From the NCBI RefSeq assembly GCF_027594425.1, contig NZ_CP115159.1, forward strand, positions 1,973,001 to 2,037,000: a DNA stretch of 64,000 nt. Reading direction: 5' to 3'. Both the position numbers and the translations under genes were made by a program. Source of the stretch: Zunongwangia sp. HGR-M22. GTDB taxonomy: Bacteria > Bacteroidota > Bacteroidia > Flavobacteriales > Flavobacteriaceae. Under the pieces are notes generated by a model. It saw only the letters and a list, made by a program, of their open reading frames with translations. It did no database searches and had not been told where the DNA came from. Of this stretch, positions 1-8,407 are shown piece by piece; the first letter of the stretch is position 1, and every line of letters starts with the position of its first letter.

Positions 1-1208
1 ATATTAGCATAACCGGGGCTAGACCATTCTGGCAACCATCCACCTTCTTTATAATCGTTAGCAAGACCCTGTTGCATTTTTTTATTTATAGAAGGATAGG
101 CTAAATTTAGGAATGGGTAAAGGGCTCTAAACGTATCCCAAAAACCAGTACCCGCAAACATGTAACCAGGAAGAATTTCTCCATTATAAGGGCTCCAGTG
201 AACAATTTCGTCGTTTTCATTAATTTCGTATAATTTATTCGGAAAAAATAAAGTTCTGTAAAGACAAGAATAAAATGTTCTCACTTGATCGATCGTTCCG
301 CCGGAAACTTCTAATCTGCCTAATTTTTCGTTCCAAAGATCACGCGCATTTTGCTTTGTAGTTTCAAAATCATCACTCGCGATTTCACGATCCAAATTTA
401 ATTGAGCTTGCTCGAAACTTATAAAAGAAGAAGCCACTTTTGCATTTACAACAGCTCCGTCTTTAGTATCAAAACCAACAATAGCACCAGCGTGATCTGT
501 TTCCATTTCAGCCTGTCCTTTAGCTAATTTATTACCTTCCCAAGTATTCACATCAATAAATGGTTTATCAAACTGAATCACAAAATAATTCTTGAAATTG
601 GTTAATTTACCGCGGGAATATTTTGTGGTGTATCCAATGATCTTATTTTCTTCTGGAATCACTTTTACATAAGAACCTTTATCAAAAGGATCGATAACTA
701 CGTATGAGCTATCAGATTTAGGGAAGGTTATTTTGAACTGGGCGGCACGCTCGGTTGGTGTAAGTTCTACTGTCACATCGTGATCTGCCAGATATACCTT
801 ATAATAATAAGGAGTAGATACTTCAGCTTTATGAGAAAACCAGCTTGCACGATCTTCTTGGTTAAATTTCAGTCCGCCGGTAACCGGCATTAACGAAAAT
901 TGGCCATAATCGTTCATCCAAGGAGATGGCTGGTGCGTTTGTTTGAATCCGCGTATTTTATCTGCATCATAGGTATACGCCCATCCATTTCCCATTTTAC
1001 CTGTTTGGGGTGTCCACAAGTTCATTCCCCACGGGACAGCAACTGCGGGATACGTATTCCCATTAGATAATTCAGGTTTAGAGTCTGTTCCCATTAGTGG
1101 ATTTACAAAATCTACAGGATTCTCAACAGATTCTATAAGATGATTTTGGGCGTCCGCATAATTGAATACGGCAAAAAAGGCCAGTACCTTTAAGAACTTT
1201 TTTTTCAT
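1..1208 (-). CDS. GH92 family alpha-mannosidase-like glycosidase (partial, C-terminus cut by window edge)
   Basis: The first 402 codons of a large secreted glycosidase are visible; the gene runs off the left edge. It starts at the ATG complementary to 1206-1208 with a Lys-rich signal peptide ending near Ala-Asp-Ala-Gln. The mature part opens with VDFVNPLMGTDS and a SNGNTYPAVAVPWGMN block, and WLPEWSSPGYAN is at the window edge; all are hallmarks of GH92, whose characterised members are calcium-dependent exo-alpha-mannosidases of the periplasm or cell surface in Bacteroidota. The catalytic acid and base lie further on and cannot be checked. It follows the GH43 gene in the same direction with a 31-nt gap, so the two are probably one transcript of a glycan-utilisation locus continuing leftwards. 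Family sure; linkage specificity unknown. Confidence 0.9.
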   Translation of the reverse strand, partial: MKKKFLKVLAFFAVFNYADAQNHLIESVENPVDFVNPLMGTDSKPELSNGNTYPAVAVPWGMNLWTPQTGKMGNGWAYTYDADKIRGFKQTHQPSPWMNDYGQFSLMPVTGGLKFNQEDRASWFSHKAEVSTPYYYKVYLADHDVTVELTPTERAAQFKITFPKSDSSYVVIDPFDKGSYVKVIPEENKIIGYTTKYSRGKLTNFKNYFVIQFDKPFIDVNTWEGNKLAKGQAEMETDHAGAIVGFDTKDGAVVNAKVASSFISFEQAQLNLDREIASDDFETTKQNARDLWNEKLGRLEVSGGTIDQVRTFYSCLYRTLFFPNKLYEINENDEIVHWSPYNGEILPGYMFAGTGFWDTFRALYPFLNLAYPSINKKMQQGLANDYKEGGWLPEWSSPGYAN

Positions 1209-1239
1209 AGTTTATGTTGAATAATTTAGATTGCAATTT

Positions 1240-2199
1240 TTATTTTAAAGGATGTGCCGCAATACCTTTATTGGTTATTTTTACCGGTTTTATATGTCCG
1301 TTGCTGTCAAATTCCATCACATCGATACAGGTTTCTCTAGAATTTCCATCGGTTTCTGTAAGCGGTCTACGATGGTAAACTATATAATAATCGTCATCTT
1401 TGGGATGTTTTATTACTGAATGATGCCCGGCACCGGTAGCAATATCTTTATCCTGCTGAAGTATCTTATCTATTCTATTAAAAGGCCCTAGCGGTGAATC
1501 TGCAATTGCGTATGCCACTGAATAATCTGGACCTGTCCAGCCACCTTCAGACCACATAAAATAGTATTTTCCATCTTTAATGAACATAAAAGGACCTTCA
1601 ACATAACCTTCAGGTGTAACTTCTTTAAAAATGGTACCATCTTTAAAAGGAACAAAACCTGTAAAGTCGTCATTTAATTTCGCAACATTACAATGTCCCC
1701 AACCACCGTAATAAAGGTAATACTGGCCATTTTTATCTCTAAAACAAAATTGATCTATAGGTTGCGCGCCATTATAGAATTTACCGATAAGCGGTTTGCC
1801 TAAATGATCTTTATAAGGCCCTTCTGGAGAATCTGCAATTGCAACACCAATTCCGCCTAACTCTTCATTGCTTTGTATGTCGTTTGCGCCAAAGAATAAA
1901 TAGTACTTATTTTCTTTTTTGATAATTGATGGTGCCCAAACTGCACGTTTTGCCCATTTTATTGTTGCCGTATCGATCACTTTTTCGTGCTTTGTCCAAT
2001 TTACAAGATCTGGAGAAGAAAAAGCATCGAAAAAAACTTGCTCATCATACGGAGCTGAAAATGTTGGATAGATCCAATATCGATTATCAAAAACTATTCC
2101 TTCAGGATCGGCGTACCAACCTTGGAATACTGGATTATTATTCTGACCATTTATGCTTATATAGCAAAATATCAACAGTAGAAATATTAGTTTTTTCAT
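1240..2199 (-). CDS. Secreted glycoside hydrolase family 43 protein
   Basis: A 319-residue secreted five-bladed beta-propeller glycosidase of GH43, a family containing beta-xylosidases, alpha-L-arabinofuranosidases and arabinanases. A signal peptide covers about residues 1-18. The expected catalytic triad is visible: the general base Asp31 in WYADPEG, the pKa-tuning Asp149 in AQPIDQFCF and the general acid Glu201 in YVEGPFMF. The WAPSI motif (about 88-92) and the GAGHHSV motif near the C-terminus also fit. Length is normal for a single-domain member with no binding module. It lies 31 nt ahead of the GH92 gene on the same strand, so the pair may take apart a branched glycan that carries mannose. 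The exact substrate cannot be read from sequence. Confidence 0.9.
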   Translation of the reverse strand: MKKLIFLLLIFCYISINGQNNNPVFQGWYADPEGIVFDNRYWIYPTFSAPYDEQVFFDAFSSPDLVNWTKHEKVIDTATIKWAKRAVWAPSIIKKENKYYLFFGANDIQSNEELGGIGVAIADSPEGPYKDHLGKPLIGKFYNGAQPIDQFCFRDKNGQYYLYYGGWGHCNVAKLNDDFTGFVPFKDGTIFKEVTPEGYVEGPFMFIKDGKYYFMWSEGGWTGPDYSVAYAIADSPLGPFNRIDKILQQDKDIATGAGHHSVIKHPKDDDYYIVYHRRPLTETDGNSRETCIDVMEFDSNGHIKPVKITNKGIAAHPLK

Positions 2200-2484
2200 G
2201 ATATTGCAACTAGAGCTATTTGATCTTGCTATTATACGAAAATAAAGTTTAAAAAAATAAATCGTTTTAGCTAAAGTTTATTCGTCTATAAATTAGATAT
2301 TTCGAAAAAAAAATTTTATTCATGTTGAAATCTCAAATGCCAGATGATTAATATGTTCTATCTATAAAATCTGAATGAAGTATGAGCTTATTTTGTATCT
2401 TTCTAAAGTTCTAATTTCGAATAATTATTAAAGGTTGAAATTCTACTTATCAAGTTGAATTTTCTAAAATTATTAATTCATTTT

Positions 2485-3216
2485 ATGAAAGATAACTTTT
2501 CAGATCAGTCTCAAAACTACGCCACTTTTCGTCCCAAGTATCCAGATGCGGTTTTTACAGAAATAATGAATCATGCAAATGCTAAATCAAAAGCATGGGA
2601 TTGTGCTACTGGTAATGGGCAGGTAGCAGAAGAACTTTCTAAGCTATTTAAATTTGTTGAAGCCACTGATATCAGCGAAAATCAAATACAACAAGCACCT
2701 AACTTATCCAATATCAATTATAGTATTCAACCAGCTGAAAATGTAAATTTTCCTGATAATTATTTTGATTTAATTACAGTGGCTCAAGCAATTCATTGGT
2801 TTGATTTCAATAAATTTTATGCTGAAGTTAAGCGAACTTTAAAAAGTAACGGAATTATAGCAATTTTGGGTTATAGTCTCTTCCGTAGTAATTCAAAAAC
2901 AAATGAGATAATGGATCATTTTTATTACCAAATCATCGGTCCATATTGGGACGAAGAGCGCAAATATTTAGATGAAAGCTATAACACAATACCATTTCCG
3001 TTTGACGAAATAAAAACATCAAAAATCATTTTTAGAGAAGAATGGAGTTTTGATAGGCTTATTGGATACATAAAAACATGGTCTGCTGTTAAACATTTTA
3101 TAGCGAAAAATGGATTTGATCCTGTAGATGATATTTATGAAGATCTTAGACTGAGCTTTGGAACATCAAATACGATAGAATTCCCAATTTTATTTAAAAT
3201 TGGTAAACTTTTCTAA
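2485..3216 (+). CDS. Class I SAM-dependent methyltransferase
   Basis: A 243-residue cytoplasmic methyltransferase with the class I Rossmann fold. The N-terminus (KDNFSDQSQNYATFRPKYP) is typical of the UbiE/YcgJ-like group. Motif I is present as AWDCATGNGQVAEEL near residues 38-52, the acidic residue of motif II as EATDIS, and the post-motif segment as ENVNFPDNYFDLITVAQAIHWFD. The reading frame is open from a TTG at 2455, but the ATG at 2485 starts the conserved domain and removes ten unrelated residues, so it is preferred. It stands alone between divergent or separately spaced genes. The substrate is unknown: this group acts on many small molecules and is often over-annotated as ubiquinone or menaquinone enzymes. 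Confidence 0.85.
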   Translation: MKDNFSDQSQNYATFRPKYPDAVFTEIMNHANAKSKAWDCATGNGQVAEELSKLFKFVEATDISENQIQQAPNLSNINYSIQPAENVNFPDNYFDLITVAQAIHWFDFNKFYAEVKRTLKSNGIIAILGYSLFRSNSKTNEIMDHFYYQIIGPYWDEERKYLDESYNTIPFPFDEIKTSKIIFREEWSFDRLIGYIKTWSAVKHFIAKNGFDPVDDIYEDLRLSFGTSNTIEFPILFKIGKLF

Positions 3217-3329
3217 AAAATGAATATTTAAAAGGAGCGTTGAAGTGTTTCATCTTTATTATTAAGTAAAAAATGATAATTTAGCTTGGCATAAAAAATG
3301 CTGAATAACTAAATCAACTTTAACCACTA

Positions 3330-4529
3330 ATGAAGAAATTAACCATAAGCTTTAGCCTTTTTCTTGCTTTTAGCGGAGCTACTTTTGCGCAAAGTCTTTC
3401 AACTACTGTTCCTAATGAAACAGTAACCGATCAGGTTCTTAAAGAATTGAACCGCGAGCGAGCTTTACTAAGTCAAAATCTGGACTTTCGAATTAAAGAA
3501 ATTGATTCTAAAATCACCAATCTTGATGAAAGTATCAAAAATTCTAAAAATGCTTCAGATAAAGTTGAAAAGCTTCTAGAGCGTGTAAAGTTTTTGGAAG
3601 AGCGCCAATCTGAAATCGATAAAAATACGGTAAGCGTTTATAAATATAACTATAGTTCCGCAGTATTAAATCTTGCCAGTATGGAGCGCGAGATAAAACC
3701 CCTAAACTTATTTAATAGTTCAAGAGAATTTTATTCCACATTAGATAAAGTAAGTAATCCTATGCACTATGAGGGGTACAAAGAATGGTTTGGTAAATTT
3801 CAGAATTTTGTAAAGGAAGAACAGGATAGCAATGCAAGCTTAGCCGCCCTAAATCACATTATGGCAGTAACCGGTGATCTAAGCCAGGGAACTCCCTTTG
3901 TAGGAATGTTCGCCGGGAGTCTATTTGATGGGATTGGTACTTTTATTGAATCTTTAAATCGAAGACAAAAAGAGCTACAAAAGCAAAGTATAGAAATGCT
4001 AAAATTAACAACTTCGGTATCTCAATTTACCCACGATAAAGATCTAATTGAAACCGAATGGGAAGCAATTAACAAAAGCCTGGACGAATTAAGAAGTCTT
4101 CAGGATAAAGAGATGAAGGAGAATTTTGTGAATATGCTTGGTGTTAATCTTGAAGAATTTGAAAGAAAATTTACTGAAGAAACCGATGCGAAAAAAAGAA
4201 CGCAATATATTCTTGATATCTCAAAAATTGCTGAAAATAAAATTGTAGAAGAGCGCGAAAAAAATCCTGAAAACTGGAAACAAAGTTACCACGATCAAAT
4301 GCTCGCCGTTCAGAATCTTAAAATTCGTTTTGGAGATATAACTTTCAGAATTCTGGAAAATTTAAAAAAGTACGAGGGTTTAATTGAAAAATACAATAAA
4401 GACCCTTATTTGAAAAAAGAAATGGGAGAATTAAAATTGAAATTAGATATTGTAAAAAATACATTTGAGTCTACTTTTAATCCGCAGGAATATATCAAAG
4501 CTTCTAACGAAATGTATATCGTAGAATAA
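3330..4529 (+). CDS. Secreted coiled-coil protein of unknown function
   Basis: I do not recognise this 399-residue protein. It has a clear signal peptide (residues 1-20, cleavage after ATFA) and no lipobox, so it is predicted periplasmic. Residues about 30-105 are charged, heptad-like helices (RERALLSQNLDFRIKEID, then VEKLLERVKFLEERQSEID). A short Gly/Phe-rich hydrophobic stretch follows near residues 190-208 (GTPFVGMFAGSLFDGIGTF), and the rest is again long amphipathic helix rich in Lys and Glu. This layout of helix bundle, hydrophobic hairpin and helix bundle resembles helical pore-forming or membrane-sensing proteins, but that is only an impression. It is monocistronic and followed by a strong terminator. 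No catalytic motif is visible. Confidence 0.7.
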   Translation: MKKLTISFSLFLAFSGATFAQSLSTTVPNETVTDQVLKELNRERALLSQNLDFRIKEIDSKITNLDESIKNSKNASDKVEKLLERVKFLEERQSEIDKNTVSVYKYNYSSAVLNLASMEREIKPLNLFNSSREFYSTLDKVSNPMHYEGYKEWFGKFQNFVKEEQDSNASLAALNHIMAVTGDLSQGTPFVGMFAGSLFDGIGTFIESLNRRQKELQKQSIEMLKLTTSVSQFTHDKDLIETEWEAINKSLDELRSLQDKEMKENFVNMLGVNLEEFERKFTEETDAKKRTQYILDISKIAENKIVEEREKNPENWKQSYHDQMLAVQNLKIRFGDITFRILENLKKYEGLIEKYNKDPYLKKEMGELKLKLDIVKNTFESTFNPQEYIKASNEMYIVE

Positions 4530-4565
4530 TTAAAATCGAATAATGTTTTTTCATTAAACAATAGA

Positions 4566-4591
4566 GGAGAACAGCCAAGTTCTCCTTTTTT
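4566..4591 (+). terminator. Rho-independent terminator after the coiled-coil protein gene
   Basis: A 7-bp stem GGAGAAC/GTTCTCC with a 6-nt loop is followed by six T residues. It ends the transcript of the preceding gene and isolates ychF. Confidence 0.85.
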
Positions 4592-4656
4592 GCTTTTATA
4601 AAGTTTTTTAGGGATATTTAAAATAGGTATTATCAATTAAATTCGTATCTAATTCA

Positions 4657-4664
4657 TATCTTTG
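4657..4664 (+). promoter_or_regulatory. Bacteroidota -7 promoter element upstream of ychF
   Basis: TATCTTTG matches the Bacteroidota sigma-A -7 consensus TAnnTTTG, 34 nt ahead of the ychF ATG. No good -33 TTG is seen at the expected spacing. Confidence 0.55.
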
Positions 4665-4698
4665 CAGCCGCAAAATTAATAGCATCAAAATTTAATTT

Positions 4699-5793
4699 AT
4701 GAAAGCCGGAATTGTAGGATTACCAAACGTAGGAAAATCGACTCTATTTAATTGTCTTTCCAATGCCAAAGCGCAAAGTGCAAACTTTCCTTTTTGTACG
4801 ATCGAACCTAACGTAGGAGTAGTTAATGTTCCAGATCCTCGTATCCAGCGATTAGAAGAATTGGTGAATCCAGAAAGAGTACAGCCGGCAACAGTAGAGA
4901 TTGTAGATATTGCTGGTCTTGTTAAGGGCGCTAGTAAGGGAGAAGGTCTTGGAAATCAATTTTTGGCTAATATTCGTGAAACCGATGCTATTCTTCATGT
5001 ATTAAGATGTTTTGATAACGATAATATTGTACATGTTGATGGTTCTATAGATCCTATTCGGGATAAAGAAACTATCGATATGGAGCTTCAACTTAAAGAT
5101 TTAGATACGGTAGAAAAAAAGTTGGACAAAGTAAAACGCGCGGCTAAAACTGGTAATAAGGAAGCGCAAAAAGAAGAAACTGCATTACTAAAAGCAAAAG
5201 AAGGTTTAGAAGCAGGAAAATCGATTAGAGCGGTAGATTTTACTGAAGATGAGCATAAGGAGTTTATCAAACCTTTGCAATTTATTACCGATAAGCCGGT
5301 AATGTATGTTTGTAATGTGAATGAAGAAGCTGCGGTAAATGGGAACAGCCATGTAGATCGAGTTCGTGAAGCCGTAAAAGAAGAAAACGCTGAGGTTTTA
5401 GTGCTTGCCGTGGGAACTGAAGCTGATATTACGGAACTTGATGATTATGAAGAGCGCCAGATGTTTCTTCAGGATATTGGATTAGAAGAACCAGGATCTG
5501 CCAAACTTATTCGTGGTGCGTACAGTCTTTTAAATTTGCAGACTTATTTTACAGCCGGAGTTAAAGAGGTTAGAGCGTGGACTATTCCTATTGGTTCAAC
5601 TGCACCACAAGCTGCGGGAGTTATTCATACCGATTTTGAGAAAGGCTTTATTCGTGCTGAGGTAATTTCTTATAATGACTTTTCAGAATTAGGATCTGAA
5701 GCTAAAGTTAAAGAAGCGGGCAAAATGCGAGTTGAAGGTAAAGAATATATTGTACAGGATGGGGATGTAATGCATTTTAGATTCAACGTGTAA
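4699..5793 (+). CDS. ychF: YchF, redox-regulated ribosome-binding ATPase of the Obg-like family
   Basis: A 364-residue cytoplasmic P-loop protein that binds ribosomes and prefers ATP over GTP in characterised members; it is linked to stress and translation control. Visible motifs are the P-loop GLPNVGKST (residues 7-15), the switch II region [17 protein letters not shown] (about 69-85), an NVNE motif in place of the GTPase NKxD (about 205-208), which accounts for the relaxed nucleotide choice, and a C-terminal TGS domain with the conserved [14 protein letters not shown] block. Between the switch regions is the helical coiled-coil insertion normal for this family. Length is exactly standard. 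It is monocistronic with its own -7 box. Confidence 0.97.
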   Translation: MKAGIVGLPNVGKSTLFNCLSNAKAQSANFPFCTIEPNVGVVNVPDPRIQRLEELVNPERVQPATVEIVDIAGLVKGASKGEGLGNQFLANIRETDAILHVLRCFDNDNIVHVDGSIDPIRDKETIDMELQLKDLDTVEKKLDKVKRAAKTGNKEAQKEETALLKAKEGLEAGKSIRAVDFTEDEHKEFIKPLQFITDKPVMYVCNVNEEAAVNGNSHVDRVREAVKEENAEVLVLAVGTEADITELDDYEERQMFLQDIGLEEPGSAKLIRGAYSLLNLQTYFTAGVKEVRAWTIPIGSTAPQAAGVIHTDFEKGFIRAEVISYNDFSELGSEAKVKEAGKMRVEGKEYIVQDGDVMHFRFNV

Positions 5794-6062
5794 ACCTTTA
5801 AAAGGAATATTGAAGTTTTAAATCTAATTACAAACTTCACACTTTGTAGTTTTAGCAGACAAATATTTTACTTTGTAATACATCAAAAGGATATTTGCTA
5901 TTTCATTTATTTTTAAAATTCAGGGGTGCAATAGCATGGAATTTTAAAAAATTGCGCAATTAACATTTTTTCTAAAGTCTTTGTTAATTACTTTGTGGCA
6001 ACAAGGTTTTAACTTTTCCCGGTATATCTTATATTAGCCGGGAATCTCCACTATTTACACAT

Positions 6063-7925
6063 ATGAGTCAGGAAACAAAGTATACTGAAGATAATATTCG
6101 GTCGCTAGATTGGAAAGAACATATCCGTATGCGCCCCGGGATGTATATCGGGAAACTGGGAGATGGTTCTAGTGCAGACGACGGAATTTATATTTTATTG
6201 AAAGAAGTACTGGATAACTGTATCGATGAGTTTGTTATGGGATCTGGTAAAACGATCGAGGTTTCTGTACAAAATCAGCGTGTTATCGTTAGGGATTATG
6301 GTCGTGGTATTCCGCTAGGGAAGGTGGTAGATGTGGTTTCTAAAATGAATACCGGTGGTAAATACGATTCCAGGGCGTTTAAAAAATCTGTTGGATTAAA
6401 CGGTGTTGGTACCAAAGCTGTAAATGCGCTTTCTTCTTATTTTAGAGTTGAATCTAATAGAGACGGGAAATCCCATGCAGCAGAATTTGAACAGGGAAAT
6501 TTAAAGGAAGAAGAATCATTAGAAGAAACTTCTCGTCGCCGTGGTACCAAAGTAACTTTTGTACCAGATGAGCTTATTTTTAAAAACTTCAAGTTTAGAA
6601 ATGAGTACATCGAAAAAATGATTAAAAATTATGTGTATCTAAATCCTGGATTAACTATAATTTTTAATGGAGAAAAGTTTTATTCAGAAAATGGATTAAA
6701 AGATCTTTTAAGTGATACATTAAAACAAGAAGATCGATTATATCCAATTATACATTTACGGGGTGATGATATCGAGCTGGCGATTACGCATAGTAAAGCT
6801 CAATACAGCGAAGAGTATCACTCTTTTGTAAATGGTCAAAATACTTCGCAAGGTGGGACACATCTTGCTGCTTTTAGAGAAGCTTTGGTGAAAACCGTTA
6901 GAGAATTCTACGGAAAAAATTATGACGCTTCAGATATTAGAAAATCTGTGGTAGCAGCTATTTCCATTAAAGTAATGGAACCGGTTTTTGAAAGTCAGAC
7001 CAAAACAAAATTAGGTTCTACCGATATGGGAGGAGATTTTCCAACTGTAAGAACCTATATCAATGATTTTGTAAAGCGTAATTTTGATAATTATCTGCAT
7101 AAAAATCAAGAAACTGCAGATAAACTTCAGCGTAAAATATTACAGGCCGAGCGCGAAAGAAAGGATCTTTCAGGAATAAGAAAATTAGCTAAAGAAAGAG
7201 CAAAGAAAGCCAGCCTGCATAATAAGAAACTAAGAGATTGCAGAATCCATTTAGGGGATAGTAAAAAAGAGCGATATTTAGAGACCACGCTTTTTATTAC
7301 CGAGGGTGATTCGGCTAGTGGATCTATTACCAAGTCACGCGATGTTAACACGCAAGCTGTTTTTAGTTTGAAAGGAAAACCACTGAATAGCTATGGGTTG
7401 AGTAAAAAAATTGTTTACGAAAACGAAGAATTTAATCTTTTACAGGCAGCTCTTAATATCGAGGAGTCTATGGAGGATCTTCGCTATAATAATATCGTGA
7501 TCGCAACAGATGCCGATGTAGATGGAATGCATATTCGCTTATTATTAATTACATTTTTTCTTCAGTTTTTCCCTGAATTGATAAAAGAAAATCATCTTTA
7601 TATTTTACAAACACCACTATTTAGAGTGCGAAATAAAAAGGAAACTATTTATTGCTACTCTGAATATGAACGAAAAAGGGCTGTTGAAAAACTTAAAGGA
7701 AAGGTTGAAATAACTCGATTTAAAGGTCTAGGGGAGATATCTCCAGATGAATTTAAATATTTTATTGGTGAAGATATACGATTGGATCCCGTGATGTTGG
7801 ATAAAGATAAATCTATCGAAGAAATGCTTAGCTTTTACATGGGAAAAAATACACCCGATAGACAGGATTTTATTATTGATAATTTGAAGGTCGAACTAGA
7901 TCTTATCGAAGAATTGGGAATATGA
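6063..7925 (+). CDS. parE: DNA topoisomerase IV subunit B (type IIA ATPase subunit)
   Basis: A 620-residue GHKL-ATPase/Toprim subunit that, with ParC, decatenates and relaxes daughter chromosomes. The N-terminal ATPase domain shows [11 protein letters not shown], the magnesium-binding Asn in [20 protein letters not shown] and [11 protein letters not shown]. The Toprim domain begins at [10 protein letters not shown] (Glu near residue 414) and continues to [10 protein letters not shown] and RFKGLGE. The short length and lack of the long gyrase insert, plus the parC partner downstream, argue for topoisomerase IV rather than GyrB. Its stop overlaps the next gene by four bases (ATGA), so it is translationally coupled to the small membrane protein and then parC. 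Confidence 0.95.
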   Translation: MSQETKYTEDNIRSLDWKEHIRMRPGMYIGKLGDGSSADDGIYILLKEVLDNCIDEFVMGSGKTIEVSVQNQRVIVRDYGRGIPLGKVVDVVSKMNTGGKYDSRAFKKSVGLNGVGTKAVNALSSYFRVESNRDGKSHAAEFEQGNLKEEESLEETSRRRGTKVTFVPDELIFKNFKFRNEYIEKMIKNYVYLNPGLTIIFNGEKFYSENGLKDLLSDTLKQEDRLYPIIHLRGDDIELAITHSKAQYSEEYHSFVNGQNTSQGGTHLAAFREALVKTVREFYGKNYDASDIRKSVVAAISIKVMEPVFESQTKTKLGSTDMGGDFPTVRTYINDFVKRNFDNYLHKNQETADKLQRKILQAERERKDLSGIRKLAKERAKKASLHNKKLRDCRIHLGDSKKERYLETTLFITEGDSASGSITKSRDVNTQAVFSLKGKPLNSYGLSKKIVYENEEFNLLQAALNIEESMEDLRYNNIVIATDADVDGMHIRLLLITFFLQFFPELIKENHLYILQTPLFRVRNKKETIYCYSEYERKRAVEKLKGKVEITRFKGLGEISPDEFKYFIGEDIRLDPVMLDKDKSIEEMLSFYMGKNTPDRQDFIIDNLKVELDLIEELGI

Positions 7926-8404
7926 GACTGAATAATAGTAACGAAATCAAAATAATACCTTCTATTTATATTGTTTTGGTGGCCGTTTTTCTTACTAATT
8001 TTTTTGTAAATCTCGAATTAATGGGGCGTGATGAGCCTATTAATTTTAGTCATTTTTTACCGAATATTGTAACCTTTGTTCTATTTCTATTAGTTCATAG
8101 AGTTGGTGTAAGTTTCAATTTCGATGGTGAAGGAGAAACGCTAATTTTTAAGAATAATGGCGTTTTCTTTTCAAAATTTATGGAGTACCGCTTAAAGAAA
8201 GCAGAATTTCCAAAAAGAAAACTCGCCAATTATAATTTTACAGATTATGGTGTTTATTCAAGCATCACTATTTATATAAAATCCAGACGAAGAAAAGGTT
8301 TTAAAAAATATACTTTTAACACCACATTTTTAAGTAGAAAAAAGAAGCGAGAATTGGTCGAATCTTTAAAAAATGTTTTGGACAAACCTAAAGCTGTGGC
8401 TTAA
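7922..8404 (+). CDS. Small membrane protein encoded between parE and parC
   Basis: A 160-residue protein of unknown function. Two hydrophobic helices (residues about 11-30 and 44-62) are followed by a soluble part that begins [18 protein letters not shown] and ends in very basic segments ([27 protein letters not shown]). The fold after the helices looks like a beta-rich, PH-like domain facing the cytoplasm, which is an inference. It overlaps the parE stop by 4 bases and lies 3 bases ahead of parC, so all three should be made from one message. Whether it works with topoisomerase IV at the membrane or is only carried along cannot be told from this sequence. Confidence 0.8.
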   Translation: MRLNNSNEIKIIPSIYIVLVAVFLTNFFVNLELMGRDEPINFSHFLPNIVTFVLFLLVHRVGVSFNFDGEGETLIFKNNGVFFSKFMEYRLKKAEFPKRKLANYNFTDYGVYSSITIYIKSRRRKGFKKYTFNTTFLSRKKKRELVESLKNVLDKPKAVA

Positions 8405-8407
8405 CTT

